Shown: piece by piece, positions 29,239 to 40,992 of the stretch
How positions within the stretch are numbered: position 1 is the stretch's first letter
Layout of the letters: every line of letters begins with the position of its first letter
Assembly: GCF_900100455.1 (NCBI RefSeq)
Contig: NZ_FNCV01000001.1
Coordinates: 413,093-477,092, forward strand
Length of the DNA stretch: 64,000 nt
Direction of reading: 5' to 3'
From: Roseospirillum parvum
GTDB taxonomy: Bacteria > Pseudomonadota > Alphaproteobacteria > Rhodospirillales > Rhodospirillaceae
Translations under genes and position numbers: made by a program
Notes under the pieces: generated by a model
Database searches by the model: none
What the model was told of the DNA's origin: nothing
The model's input: only the letters and a program-made list of their open reading frames with translations

Positions 29239-29931
29239 ATGCGCGCCGCCGTCATCGTCTTCCCCGGCTCCAACTGCGACCGCGACGTGGCCGTGTCGCT
29301 GCGCGCCGCCACCGGGCACGACCCGATCATGCACTGGCACGCCGACACCGAGCTGCCCAAGGTCGACCTGATCGTCCTGCCCGGCGGTTTCTCGCACGGC
29401 GACTATCTGCGCTCCGGCGCCATGGCCGCCCACGCCCCGGTGATGCGCGAGGTCAAGGCGCGGGCCGACCAGGGGGTGGCGGTGCTCGGCATCTGCAACG
29501 GCTTTCAGGTGCTGACCGAGTGCGGCCTGCTGCCCGGCGTGCTGATGCGCAACCAGTCCCTGCGCTTCATCTGCCGCGATGTTTTCCTGCGCGTCGAGGC
29601 GACCGACACCCCGTTCACCGCCCACTATGCGCCCGATCAGGTGATCCGCGTGCCGGTGGCCCACCACGACGGCAACTATTTCGCCGACCCGGCGACGCTC
29701 GATCTGCTGGAGGGCGAGGGCCGGGTCGCCTTCCGCTACACCGACGCCGACGGCACCGCCAGCGCCGCCGCCAATCCCAACGGCAGCCGCCGCAACATCG
29801 CCGGGGTGCTGTCGGCCAACCGCCGGGTGCTCGGCCTGATGCCGCATCCGGAGCGTCTGGCCGATCCCCTGCTGGGCGGCACCGATGGCGCCCCCCTGTT
29901 CAGCGCGCTGGCCGAATCCCTGGCCGCCTGA
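29239..29931 (+). CDS. purQ: FGAM synthase glutaminase subunit PurQ
   Basis: Class I glutamine amidotransferase of 230 residues that feeds ammonia to PurL. The nucleophile Cys is in [16 protein letters not shown], with the His-x-Glu pair in GLMPHPERL near the C-terminus. The N-terminal [10 protein letters not shown] motif is typical. It lies immediately downstream of purS. Confidence 0.97.
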   Translation: MRAAVIVFPGSNCDRDVAVSLRAATGHDPIMHWHADTELPKVDLIVLPGGFSHGDYLRSGAMAAHAPVMREVKARADQGVAVLGICNGFQVLTECGLLPGVLMRNQSLRFICRDVFLRVEATDTPFTAHYAPDQVIRVPVAHHDGNYFADPATLDLLEGEGRVAFRYTDADGTASAAANPNGSRRNIAGVLSANRRVLGLMPHPERLADPLLGGTDGAPLFSALAESLAA

Positions 29932-29981
29932 GCCTTACTTCCCGTCGTCCCCCGTCGCCCGCTGCCGGAGCCCCCATCGCC

Positions 29982-32204
<2,223 letters not shown>

Positions 32205-32212
32205 GTTACCCC

Positions 32213-32449
32213 ATGGCCATGGACGCCAGCGAGATCGAACGCCTGATCAAGGAAGCCCTGCCCGACGCCCGCATCACCATCGAGGATCTGGGCGGTGATG
32301 GCGACCACTACGCCGCGCAGGTGATTTCCGCCGCCTTTGCCGGCAAGACCCGCGTCCAGCAGCACCAGATGGTCTATCAGGCCTTGAAGGGCCGGGTCGG
32401 CGGCGAGTTGCACGCCCTCGCCCTGCAGACCCAGCCGGCCGAGGATTGA
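32213..32449 (+). CDS. BolA-family protein
   Basis: 78-residue BolA-like protein that pairs with monothiol glutaredoxin (GrxD) in Fe-S and iron homeostasis. The HYAAQVISAAFAGKTRVQQH block contains the His and the conserved helix residues. The SD overlaps the purL stop (AGGAG), so it is translated with purL. A grxD gene follows after rarD, suggesting a BolA-Grx pair interrupted by an inserted gene. Confidence 0.93.
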   Translation: MAMDASEIERLIKEALPDARITIEDLGGDGDHYAAQVISAAFAGKTRVQQHQMVYQALKGRVGGELHALALQTQPAED

Positions 32450-33426
32450 GCCGTCAGCCGAGCCCACCGGATGCGCCGCCCGTGAGCCCGCCGCCGGGCG
32501 GCGAGCCGATCCGCCCCATCGGCCTGCTGGCGGCGGTGGCGGCCTATGGCATCTGGGGCTTCTCTCCCCTGCTGTTCAAGCTGCTGGCCAGCGTGCCGGC
32601 GCCCGAGATCCTGGCCCACCGGGTGGTCTGGGCGGTGCTGCTGCTGGCCCTGCCCATCGCCCTGACCCGGGGCTGGCACAAGGTGGTGGCCATCGCCCGC
32701 GACCGCCGTCTGCGCTGGCTGTTCCTGGGCAGCACGGTGGCCATCTCCATCAACTGGCTGACCTTCATCTGGGCGGTGGCCCACGACGCCGTGGTGCAGA
32801 CGGCCATGGGCTATTTCATCTTCCCCCTGGTCACCGTGCTGCTGGCCACCCTGGTGCTGGGCGAGAAATTGCGCCGTCGCCAGTGGCTGGCCATCGCCCT
32901 GGTCGCCCTGGGGGTGGGCTGGATGGTCGCCGCGGTCGGCGCGGTGCCGTGGATCGCCCTCATCCTGGCCGTCTCGTTCAGCACCTATGGCCTGCTGCGC
33001 AAGCTGGCCCCGGTCGACCCCATCGTCGGCCTGTTCGTCGAGACGGCGCTGGTCGCCGGCCCGGCCCTGGTCTGGCTGGTCTGGCTGGCGGTGAACGGCC
33101 AGGGCGCCTTTCTCGGCGGCCTGGGGGCGGGGGTGGACATCGGCCTGCCGCTGGCCGGCCTTCTGACCACCGCCCTGCCGCTGACCCTGTTCGCCTTCGC
33201 CGGCCAGCGCATGCCGTTGGCCGTGCTCGGGCTGATGCAGTACATGAACCCGACCCTGCAACTGCTGCTCGCCACCCTGGCCTTCGGCGAGCCCTTCACC
33301 ACCAATCACGGGGTGGCCTTCGGGCTGGTCTGGTGCGGTCTGGCGGTGTTCGTGTCGGGCTATGCGAGGCGGCGCCGCAAGCCGGCGCTGGCCGGCCAGG
33401 AGAGCGCCGAAAAGGCGGCGCATTGA
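32446..33426 (+). CDS. rarD: RarD-type EamA permease
   Basis: Ten-helix membrane protein of the drug/metabolite transporter superfamily; RarD's substrate is not known. The [14 protein letters not shown] first helix and the [17 protein letters not shown] tenth-helix region are typical of RarD. The TTG start overlaps the bolA stop by four bases (326 residues); a GTG at 32482 would give 314 residues. It lies between bolA and grxD, which are usually adjacent in alphaproteobacteria, so it is probably an insertion in that pair. Confidence 0.87.
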   Translation: MSRQPSPPDAPPVSPPPGGEPIRPIGLLAAVAAYGIWGFSPLLFKLLASVPAPEILAHRVVWAVLLLALPIALTRGWHKVVAIARDRRLRWLFLGSTVAISINWLTFIWAVAHDAVVQTAMGYFIFPLVTVLLATLVLGEKLRRRQWLAIALVALGVGWMVAAVGAVPWIALILAVSFSTYGLLRKLAPVDPIVGLFVETALVAGPALVWLVWLAVNGQGAFLGGLGAGVDIGLPLAGLLTTALPLTLFAFAGQRMPLAVLGLMQYMNPTLQLLLATLAFGEPFTTNHGVAFGLVWCGLAVFVSGYARRRRKPALAGQESAEKAAH

Positions 33427-33532
33427 CAGGCCCCCTTGGCCCGGCCATATGGGGAGGCGCGGTATTTCAAGCCGCAACTGTTTTCAGTTCGCCAGATTTT
33501 CCATCCCTCAAGTTCAGGATGTCCGCCGCGCC

Positions 33533-33874
33533 ATGACCGACACCGCCGACCCCACCCAGGCCCGCATCGCCCAGGAAATCGCCGACAATTCCGTGGTGCT
33601 GTTCATGAAGGGCACGCCGACCTTCCCGCAGTGCGGCTTCTCGGCCGCCGTGGTGCAGGTGCTGACCAAGCTTCAGGTCAAGTTCAAGGGCATCAACGTG
33701 CTGGAGGACGAGGCCCTGCGCCAGGGCATCAAGGAGTTCAGCAGCTGGCCGACCATCCCGCAGCTCTACGTGGCCGGCGAGTTCGTCGGCGGCTGCGACA
33801 TCGTGCGCGAGATGGCCGAGACCGGCGAGTTGTCGAGCCTGCTGGCCGACAAGGGCGTCGCCCCGGCGGCCTGA
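33533..33874 (+). CDS. grxD: monothiol glutaredoxin
   Basis: 113-residue Grx4-type protein that binds a [2Fe-2S] cluster together with BolA and glutathione. The CGFS active site is in [12 protein letters not shown], and the [19 protein letters not shown] segment is the GSH-binding region. It follows bolA and rarD, and the functional link to the SUF system and iron homeostasis is well known for the family. Confidence 0.96.
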   Translation: MTDTADPTQARIAQEIADNSVVLFMKGTPTFPQCGFSAAVVQVLTKLQVKFKGINVLEDEALRQGIKEFSSWPTIPQLYVAGEFVGGCDIVREMAETGELSSLLADKGVAPAA

Positions 33875-33884
33875 GGCGGGGACC

Positions 33885-35648
33885 TCACGGGGCGGGCCCG
33901 GGGGCCGCAACGGCCCTGTCCCGCCCCCCGGCCTTGGCGCCGTACAGGGCCTGATCGGCCCGTTGCAGCAGGCTTTCGGTGCTCTCCTCCGGGCCGCCCA
34001 GGGTGGCCACGCCGAGGCTCACCGTGAAGCTGATCGACGGTCCCGAGGGGATGTCGGCCGGAGTGGTGCGCACCGTCTCCAGCAGGCGGTCGGCCAGCCG
34101 CAGCGCCCCCTCGGCGTCGGTTTCCGGCAGCAGGGCGGCGAATTCCTCGCCGCCCAGGCGCCCGATCTGATCGCAATCGCGCAGCGCGGCACGGACCAGC
34201 GCCGCAAGGTGGACCAGCACGGCGTCGCCCGCCGGGTGGCCGTGGGTGTCGTTGATGCGCTTGAAATGGTCGGCGTCGATGGTCAGCAGCGACAGCGGTC
34301 GGCCGTAGCGCCGCGCCTGCCCGGCCAGGGCTTCCAGGCTTTCCATGAAGGCGCGTCGGTTGAGCAGGCCGGTCAGGCCGTCGGTGTCGGCCAACTGGCG
34401 CAGCCGGGCCTCGACCGCCTCGCGCTCGGTGATGTCGCGCGCCACCCCCACATGCAGGCGTTGGTCGCCGATGGTGGCCTGACTGACCGCGATCTCCAGC
34501 GGCACTTCGCTGCCGTCGCGACGCCGGCCGATGATGCGCCGCTGGCGCCCCATCAGCCGCACCGCCGCCGAGGGCGCGGCGCGCACATGGGCGTCGTGGG
34601 TGGCGGCGTCGGGTCCGGTCATCAGGCGGTTGACGGTGGTGCCGGTCATCTCCTCGGCGTCGTAGCCGAACAGCTCGCAGGCGGCCGGGTTGAATTCCTG
34701 GATCATGCCGGCGTCGTCGATGACGATCACCGCGTCGCGGGTGGTTTCCATGAAGGCGCGCAGCCGGGCCTCGCTGGCCGCGATGCGCAGGCGGTCGCTC
34801 TGGTAGACCAGGGTCAGCCCGGCGAGCAGGACAGCGAGAACCAACAGGCCACCCTCGATCCACACCAGATGACCGGTCCCGGACCGCCAGCCGGCCTGGG
34901 GAGCGGCGGCCAGGATCCAGGTGCCACCGGGCACGGCCACCGTCGCGGTGACCGGCCGGGCCTGGAACAGGGTGGGATCGCCCAGGAACACCTCGCCCTC
35001 GGCGCCCCGTCCGTCCGTCCCCTTCACGGCGTGGCGGAAGCCGTCCCCGCTGTCGGTCAGGCCGACCGAGGTGAACAGCGAGTCGGCGTCAAGGACCAGA
35101 CTGAGGATGCCCCAGTACTCGCCGTCGTCCAGGAAGACCGGGGTGCGGCTGATCAACCCGCGGCCGCCCTGGCGCAGGTTCACCGGCCCGGCGAGCACGG
35201 TGCGCCCGCTGTCGATGGCCCGCTTGACCGCCGGCCACTGGCCCGGCAGGTCGGGGTAATAAAGGCCGATCGCCGCCTCGTTCCCCTCGACCGGATAGAC
35301 CTCGCTGATCCGGTTGCCGGGGGCCACCCCGATGTTGCGGACATGACGCCCGAAGCGGTGCAGGGCGGCCAAGGCGGCGGTGATGCTGTCCTCGAGGTGG
35401 CCGTCCATGGCCTGGACGTGGGCCAGCAGGCCGTTGGCCAGGAAGACGTTGGCGTTCAGCTCCGCTTCCAGGCGGGTGCGCAGGGCGGCGGCGTGCTCGA
35501 CCACCCGGGCGTGCAGGGCCTGGCTCAGCCGGTCGCGTTCGGTCTGCACGGCGAAGTGGGCCAGGGCCGCCAGCAGGACCAGGATCAGGCCGCTGGCCAG
35601 CAATTGGCGGGCGCCCAGGGCGGTGGGGGAAGGACGGCTGACGGGCAC
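33885..35648 (-). CDS. membrane CHASE-PAS-GGDEF diguanylate cyclase
   Basis: 587-residue c-di-GMP synthase. A TM helix (about 15-33) leads into a periplasmic CHASE domain (about 60-240; EVYPVEGNEAAIGLYYP) that senses an unknown small ligand. A second TM (about 262-282) is followed by a PAS domain (about 295-410) and GGDEF (about 415-580). The active-site motif is GGEEF (499-503) and the inhibitory RxxD site is R490-D493. The GTG start is chosen as the first start that keeps the TM near the N-terminus; upstream frame sequence is Pro/Arg-rich and unlikely to be coding. It lies downstream of the BLUF kinase on the same strand (205-bp gap), so a link is plausible. Confidence 0.9.
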   Translation of the reverse strand: MPVSRPSPTALGARQLLASGLILVLLAALAHFAVQTERDRLSQALHARVVEHAAALRTRLEAELNANVFLANGLLAHVQAMDGHLEDSITAALAALHRFGRHVRNIGVAPGNRISEVYPVEGNEAAIGLYYPDLPGQWPAVKRAIDSGRTVLAGPVNLRQGGRGLISRTPVFLDDGEYWGILSLVLDADSLFTSVGLTDSGDGFRHAVKGTDGRGAEGEVFLGDPTLFQARPVTATVAVPGGTWILAAAPQAGWRSGTGHLVWIEGGLLVLAVLLAGLTLVYQSDRLRIAASEARLRAFMETTRDAVIVIDDAGMIQEFNPAACELFGYDAEEMTGTTVNRLMTGPDAATHDAHVRAAPSAAVRLMGRQRRIIGRRRDGSEVPLEIAVSQATIGDQRLHVGVARDITEREAVEARLRQLADTDGLTGLLNRRAFMESLEALAGQARRYGRPLSLLTIDADHFKRINDTHGHPAGDAVLVHLAALVRAALRDCDQIGRLGGEEFAALLPETDAEGALRLADRLLETVRTTPADIPSGPSISFTVSLGVATLGGPEESTESLLQRADQALYGAKAGGRDRAVAAPGPAP

Positions 35649-35853
35649 GGACAGGGTTTCCGGGGTGTATGCCGCCGGGTCCTCGCCATGCCTCCGGCAG
35701 GGCCTTCTGGCTGCCGGCGGGGGCGCGGCCCGGGGGGGATGGCGGCGCGTGTCGGAGGCGCAGGGTACCACTTCCGGGATGAACCTGTCAGGCCCGGTTA
35801 TGCGCCAATGCCATCGTTTTGGGGGGCGCGGTGGACTGGTGGCCCATGCCGCC

Positions 35854-37788
35854 TTACAGATCAACCGTCTCGGCGACCAGCAGGCGCAGGTAGACGGTGC
35901 GCTGGCCGAGGGCGCGATAGGCGTCGATCCCGGCCTTCTCGCCGGCGCCGCTCAGCCGCCACAGGTCGGCATCACCGCGTCGGCGCACCTTCATCGACCA
36001 GTCGGCGAACATGCGGCTGGCGGTTTCGCCGCGGTCCAGCACCTCCACCGCGTCGTGGCGCGGATCGGAGCGGATGCGCTCGAACACCGCGTCCACCTGT
36101 TCCGGGCTGCCTTCCAGGTACTGCAGGATGAAGCTGTCGCCGACGACCAGGGCCCCGGTCAGGTCGGCCGTCTGGTTGTGGCGTTCCGAGGCCAGCCGGA
36201 TCTCGCTCAGCCCGGCCGGGTCCAGGGTCTTGGGCCGGCTGCGGTAGATCAGGTAGGCGACCCGCGCCGGGCGCTCCGGGTCGGTCGAGGTGGGGGCGGT
36301 CGTTGCCGGTGCGGTCAGACGCTCGGCGGGCAGGCGCAGGCGGGCCCGCGTGCCTTCGCCCTTGCGGCTTTTCAGGTCGAGCCGGCCGCCGTGGGCGCGG
36401 GCCAGGCCCTGGGCCAGCGGCAGCCCCAGGCCGGTGCCCGGCTGGCGGCGGCTGAGCGGGTTGTCGACCTGGCCGAAGCGCTCCAGGGCGATGGTCAGCT
36501 CGCTGTCGGTCATGCCGATGCCGGTGTCCTCGACCTCGATCACAAGGTCGCCGCTGCGCGGGCAGCGGCTGGCGGTGATGGACACCCGGCCGCCGTCCAG
36601 GGTGAACTTGACGGCGTTGGAGATCAGGTTGACCAGGATCTGGCGCAGCCGCCGGGCATCGCCGCGCAGGTGCCCCAGGCCGGGATCGATGGCCAGGGTC
36701 ATGTCGATGGATTTCTGCGCCGCCTGATGGGCCAGCAGGCGGGCGCTGCCCTGGATCAGCTCGCGCGGTTCGATGTCCTCCTCGAACAGGGTGATGCGGT
36801 CGGCCTCGACCGCCGCCATGTCCAGGATGTCGTTGATCAGGGCCAAAAGGTGGCTGGCCGAGGCATGGATGTCGGCGGTGTAGCCCTCGTAGCGGCCGTT
36901 GGCCAGCGGGCCGAAGATGCCGTCGCGCATGATCGAGGAAAAGCCGATGATGGCGTTCAGGGGGGTGCGTAACTCGTGGCTCATGTTGGCCAGCAGGTCC
37001 GACTTGGCGCGGCTCGCCACCTCGGCCTTCTCGCGCGCCTCGGCCAGGGCCAGTTCGGCCAGCTTGCGCTTGGTGATATCGTGCTGGAGGGAGACGAAGT
37101 GGGTGATGGTGTCCCGTTCGTCGCGGATCGGCAGGATCGCCGTTTCGACCCAGAACGGGGCCCCGTCGCGCCGCCGGTCGAGCAGCTCGCCGCGCCACTC
37201 GCGGCCCGCCTGGAGGTGTTGCCACAGGTCCTCATGCACGCCGCGCGGGGTGTGGCCGGAGGCCAGCATGGCCGGGGTGCGGCCCACCGCGTCCTCGGCC
37301 GCCCAGCCGGTCAGCGCCTCGAAGGCCGGGTTGACGTGGGTGATCACGCCATTCGGGTCGGTGACGATGATCATGTCCGAGGACTGCTCGAAAATCCGCA
37401 TCAGCAGCCGGCTGCGCGTTTCGGCGGCCAGACGGTCGGTGACGTCGCGGTCGATGCCGCGATAGCCGATCAGCGTGCCGGCGGCGTCGAACAGCGGCAC
37501 GCCGGAGGTTTCCAGCACCACCTCGCGGCCGTCCGGGCGCAGGTTGCGGTTGATCAGGCCCTCGAAGGGGGCCTTGCGGGCGATAATGTCGGTGAACTGG
37601 TCGGCGATGCGTTGTGCCTCGTCGGGCGGCATCAGGTCGAACGGCGTGAGGCCGATGATCGCCTCCGGGGCGCGGCCGAGCAAGCGCTCGACGCCGGCGC
37701 TGGCGAAAGTGTAGCGGGCCTCGGCATCGACTTCCCACAGGAAGTCGGGCAACTGGTCGATCATCGCCCGCAGCTTGGAAGCGGCCAT
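35854..37788 (-). CDS. PAS-PAS-histidine kinase with C-terminal BLUF photoreceptor domain
   Basis: 644-residue soluble kinase, no TM helix. Domain order: PAS 1 (about 8-125), PAS 2 (about 128-243), HisKA with phospho-His271 (SHELRTPLN), HATPase (N-box Asn391, DTGIGM at 421, GTGLGLPLAQG at 451), then BLUF at about 508-600. The BLUF residues needed for the flavin photocycle are present: Tyr515 in AYLIYRSRP, Asn538, Gln556 in FILQYLEG, with Trp597 and Met599 in ADWSMKV. It probably binds FAD and senses blue light, modulating kinase output. No receiver protein is encoded alongside. GAGG precedes the ATG. BLUF C-terminal to a kinase is unusual. Confidence 0.88.
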   Translation of the reverse strand: MAASKLRAMIDQLPDFLWEVDAEARYTFASAGVERLLGRAPEAIIGLTPFDLMPPDEAQRIADQFTDIIARKAPFEGLINRNLRPDGREVVLETSGVPLFDAAGTLIGYRGIDRDVTDRLAAETRSRLLMRIFEQSSDMIIVTDPNGVITHVNPAFEALTGWAAEDAVGRTPAMLASGHTPRGVHEDLWQHLQAGREWRGELLDRRRDGAPFWVETAILPIRDERDTITHFVSLQHDITKRKLAELALAEAREKAEVASRAKSDLLANMSHELRTPLNAIIGFSSIMRDGIFGPLANGRYEGYTADIHASASHLLALINDILDMAAVEADRITLFEEDIEPRELIQGSARLLAHQAAQKSIDMTLAIDPGLGHLRGDARRLRQILVNLISNAVKFTLDGGRVSITASRCPRSGDLVIEVEDTGIGMTDSELTIALERFGQVDNPLSRRQPGTGLGLPLAQGLARAHGGRLDLKSRKGEGTRARLRLPAERLTAPATTAPTSTDPERPARVAYLIYRSRPKTLDPAGLSEIRLASERHNQTADLTGALVVGDSFILQYLEGSPEQVDAVFERIRSDPRHDAVEVLDRGETASRMFADWSMKVRRRGDADLWRLSGAGEKAGIDAYRALGQRTVYLRLLVAETVDL

Positions 37789-37891
37789 CCCGGCACCCTC
37801 GACGCGGCCCCGCCGCCCGGCCCGGGCACCGGGGGGCGGAGAGCCAAAGGCTTGATGTGGAGGGAAGCGCGGTCGATTGCAACCGACTTTT

Positions 37892-38764
37892 TTAGAATTG
37901 GTCGAGCGGGATTTTCAGGAAGCGTCGGCCCTCGGCGTCGGCCTGGGGCAGGGCGCCGGCCGCGATGTTGACCTGCACCGAGGGCAGGATCAGGCGCGGC
38001 ATGGGCAGGGTGGCGTCGCGCCCCTGGCGCATCTCGATGAATCCGTCGCGATCCAGGCCGGCCGTGGCGCCGACATGGATGTTGTCGCGCCGCTGCTCGG
38101 CGATGGTGCTCTCCCAGGCCGGTTGGCGGCCCCCGGGCGCGTAGTCGTGGCCGACGAAAACCCGGGTTTCCGGGGGCAGGGCCAGCAGACGCCGCAGGGA
38201 GTCGTGGAGCTGGCCGGCGTCGCCGCCGGGGAAGTCGCAGCGGGCGGTGCCGAAGTCGGGCATGAACAGGGCATCGCCGGTGAACAGGGCGTCGCCGATC
38301 AGGTAGCTCACGCAGGCCGGGGTGTGGCCCGGGGTGGCGATGGCCCGGGCGGTGATGTTGCCCACCTGGAAGGTCTCGTCATCGTCGAACAGGTGGTCGA
38401 ACTGGCGGCCGTCGCGGGCCAGATCGTCCAGCCCGAAGGCGGCGGCGAAGAGGGCCTGGACCTGGGGCACCCGGGCGCCGATGCCGGTCCGCCCGCCGAG
38501 CGCCGCCTGGATCAGCGGCAGGGCCGACAGGTGATCGGCATGGACATGGGTGTCGAGCACCCAGTCGACGGTCAATTGACGGCTCCTGGCGGCCTCGATG
38601 ATGGCCTCGGCGCTGGCCGCGCCGGTGCGCCCGGCGGCCGGGTCGTAGTCGCGCACCGGGTCGATCACCGCCGCCCGGCCGCTTGACGGGTCGGCCACCA
38701 GATAGCTCACCGTGGCGGTGTCGGGGTCGAAGAAGGCGCTGACGTCGGGGTGCGGCTGGGTCAT
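37892..38764 (-). CDS. Blh/ETHE1-like persulfide dioxygenase (MBL fold)
   Basis: 290-residue metallo-beta-lactamase-fold protein. The metal ligands are His73, His75, Asp77 and His78 (DTHVHADHLS), His147 (TPGHT), Asp164 (FTGDALF) and His206 (VGHDY). These and the length match the persulfide dioxygenase / Blh group that detoxifies sulfide-derived persulfides, often regulated by an ArsR-type persulfide sensor (BigR or SqrR). No sulfurtransferase or regulator gene is adjacent. A perfect palindrome lies 39 bp upstream of the ATG (38803-38818). Confidence 0.85.
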   Translation of the reverse strand: MTQPHPDVSAFFDPDTATVSYLVADPSSGRAAVIDPVRDYDPAAGRTGAASAEAIIEAARSRQLTVDWVLDTHVHADHLSALPLIQAALGGRTGIGARVPQVQALFAAAFGLDDLARDGRQFDHLFDDDETFQVGNITARAIATPGHTPACVSYLIGDALFTGDALFMPDFGTARCDFPGGDAGQLHDSLRRLLALPPETRVFVGHDYAPGGRQPAWESTIAEQRRDNIHVGATAGLDRDGFIEMRQGRDATLPMPRLILPSVQVNIAAGALPQADAEGRRFLKIPLDQF

Positions 38765-38802
38765 CTCCTGGAGCCTCCCTGGGGCGACGGGGGATCTAAT
38801 AT

Positions 38803-38818
38803 ATAAGAGATGTCTTAT
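38803..38818. promoter_or_regulatory. candidate BigR/SqrR-type operator
   Basis: ATAAGA-N4-TCTTAT is a perfect 6-bp inverted repeat in an AT-rich island (TAATATATAAGAGATGTC) within GC-rich DNA. It lies 39 bp upstream of the persulfide-dioxygenase gene. Its position and AT-rich character suit an ArsR-type operator. The identity of the regulator is inference. Confidence 0.45.
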
Positions 38819-38854
38819 TCATGCCCCGGGTCAAGGGGCGGCGCGCGGGGTCGC

Positions 38855-39925
38855 CTACAGGCGTCGGAAGCGGGCCACGCCGGCGGCGTCGGTCTGTCGG
38901 ATCAGACGCCCGGCGTGCCACAACAGGTGCAGGTGGGCCAGACTCTCGCCGACCGCGAAGATGGTCTGATGGGTGTCCATGGCGCGCTTGAACAGGGCGG
39001 GGATGACCTCCGCCCCGGACACCCCGGCGCCCGCGTCCGGGCAGGCCGCCTCGGCCAGCCGCAGGCGCTCGCGGTGGTGCTCGGCCAGGGTGTCGAGGCG
39101 GGCCCGCAGCCCCCGGAAGGGCCGCCCGTGCGAGGGCAGCACCAGCACGTTGCCGGGCAGGATGCGCAGGCGCTCCAACGAGGCCAGGAACAGCGGCAGC
39201 GGGTCGCCGTCCGGCTCCTGGGGCCACACCCCCACGTTGGGGCTGATGCGGGGCAGCACCTGGTCGCCGGAGATCAGGACGTCCAGATCGGGGCAGTACA
39301 GGCAGGCATGTTCCGGCGCGTGGCCGCGCCCGGTGATCACCCGCCACGGGCGACCGCCCAGGGTCAGCGTCATGCCGTCGAGCAGCCGCTGGTAGGTGTC
39401 CGGGATCGGCCCCACCCGCTCGGCATAGCTGTTGCCCCGGGCCCCGATCTCGCCCAGCATGTCGCGATCCAGCCCGGCCCGGCGGTAGAAGGCGAGCTGG
39501 CGCTCCACATAGCGCGGCCCGGTGTCCAGGCTGAGCGCCCGGGCAAAGGCCCATTCGCCGGCGGTGGCCAGCAGCGGGGCGCCGAAGCGGGCCCCCAGCC
39601 AGCCGGCCAGACCCATGTGGTCGGGGTGGAAATGGGTGCAGACGATGCGCCGGATGGGGCGGTGGCGCAGCGGCCCGGCCAGCACCTGCTCCCACACCGC
39701 GCGGCTTTCCGGGCGGTCGATGCCGGTGTCGACCAGGGTCGCACCGTCGTCCTCGTCGATCAGCCACAGGTTGACGTGGTCCAGCGCGAAGGGCAGCGGC
39801 AGGCGCAGCCAGCGCACGCCGGGCGCCACCTCGATCAGCTCGCCGGTGGACGGCGGCTCGGGCAGCGGATAGATCAACTCCTCGCCGGGGGCCGGCAGAT
39901 GGGGGGACTCCGTCAGGCTGGTCAT
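38855..39925 (-). CDS. MBL-fold hydrolase of unknown substrate
   Basis: 356-residue metallo-beta-lactamase-fold protein with VCTHFHPDHMGLAGW (His98, His100, Asp102, His103), TGRGHAPEHACLYC and VLPSHGRPF. The long insert (about 140-170) and the C-terminal helical tail with LLWHAGRLIRQTD resemble glyoxalase II-like RNaseZ-fold hydrolases. The substrate is not recognised. The ATG at 39925 is preferred; an upstream extension from 40021 is Pro/Arg-rich. Divergent from the ROK kinase. Confidence 0.82.
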   Translation of the reverse strand: MTSLTESPHLPAPGEELIYPLPEPPSTGELIEVAPGVRWLRLPLPFALDHVNLWLIDEDDGATLVDTGIDRPESRAVWEQVLAGPLRHRPIRRIVCTHFHPDHMGLAGWLGARFGAPLLATAGEWAFARALSLDTGPRYVERQLAFYRRAGLDRDMLGEIGARGNSYAERVGPIPDTYQRLLDGMTLTLGGRPWRVITGRGHAPEHACLYCPDLDVLISGDQVLPRISPNVGVWPQEPDGDPLPLFLASLERLRILPGNVLVLPSHGRPFRGLRARLDTLAEHHRERLRLAEAACPDAGAGVSGAEVIPALFKRAMDTHQTIFAVGESLAHLHLLWHAGRLIRQTDAAGVARFRRL

Positions 39926-40014
39926 CGGCAGCGGCACGCCTGGTTCGGCCAAGACCCCGACGCGCCGGCGGCGTGCCGACGGAGGGCTGGGTGGCAATGG
40001 GAGGGTGAGGTTGC

Positions 40015-40983
40015 ATGGCACAGAATGGATCGCCCTGGCAAGACCCGGCCGGGACCGCCTCCCCGGGCGGCCCGCGTTTCGGGGTCGACCTGGGGGGCAC
40101 CAAGATCGAGGTCATCGCCCTCGACGGCGCCGGCACCTGCCGCCTGCGTCGCCGGGTGCCGACGCCGCGCGATGACTACCCGGCGACCATCCGCGCCGTG
40201 GCCGACCTGATCGCCGCCGCCGAGCGCGAACTGGGCGTCCGGGGGCGGGTCGGGGTGGGCATTCCGGGCGCCATCTCGCCGGCCAGCGGGCTGGTCAAGA
40301 ACGCCAACTCCACCTGGCTGATCGGCCGCCCGCTCGACCGCGATCTGGCCGCCGCCCTGAACCGCCCGGTGCGCCTGGCCAACGACGCCGACTGCTTCGC
40401 CCTGTCCGAGGCCAGCGACGGCGCCGGGGCCGGGGCGGCCAGTGTGTTCGGGGTGATCCTGGGCACCGGGGTGGGCGGCGGCGTGGTGGTCGGCGGGCGG
40501 CCGCTGGCCGGACCCAACGCCATCGCCGGCGAATGGGGGCACAACCCGCTGCCCTGGCCGGCCGACCACGAGCGGCCCGGTCCGGCCTGCTACTGCGGCC
40601 GGCACGGCTGCCTGGAAACCTTCCTCTCCGGTCCCGGGCTGGCCGCCGACCACGCCCGGGCCGGCGGGACCGAAACCGATCCCAAGGCCATCGTGGCGGC
40701 GGCGCACGAGGGCTGTGCCGTCGCCCAGGCCACCCTGGATCGCCACGCCGACCGGCTGGCCCGGGGGCTGGCCTCGGTGATCAACCTCCTCGACCCCGCG
40801 GTGATCGTGCTCGGCGGCGGGCTCTCCGGGCTGGCCCACCTTTACGACGAACTGCCCCGGCGCCTGCCGGCCTATGTCTTTTCCGACACCGTCACCACCC
40901 CGATCCGCCCGCCGGTCCACGGCGATTCCAGCGGCGTGCGCGGCGCCGCCTGGCTGTGGCCGTCGGGAGATCAAGGCCGGTAG
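40015..40983 (+). CDS. ROK-family sugar kinase (fructokinase-like)
   Basis: 322-residue ROK protein. The ATP-binding VDLGGTK (24-30) lies near the N-terminus, the catalytic LANDADCFALSEA region follows, and ILGTGVGGGVVVGG is the second phosphate loop. A ROK zinc-type motif CYCGRHGCLETF is present, as in fructokinase and other sugar kinases of this family. The substrate (fructose, glucose or N-acetyl sugars) is not settled by sequence. The SD GGGAGGGTGAGG is strong. Confidence 0.88.
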   Translation: MAQNGSPWQDPAGTASPGGPRFGVDLGGTKIEVIALDGAGTCRLRRRVPTPRDDYPATIRAVADLIAAAERELGVRGRVGVGIPGAISPASGLVKNANSTWLIGRPLDRDLAAALNRPVRLANDADCFALSEASDGAGAGAASVFGVILGTGVGGGVVVGGRPLAGPNAIAGEWGHNPLPWPADHERPGPACYCGRHGCLETFLSGPGLAADHARAGGTETDPKAIVAAAHEGCAVAQATLDRHADRLARGLASVINLLDPAVIVLGGGLSGLAHLYDELPRRLPAYVFSDTVTTPIRPPVHGDSSGVRGAAWLWPSGDQGR

Positions 40984-40992
40984 GTCTCGTAA

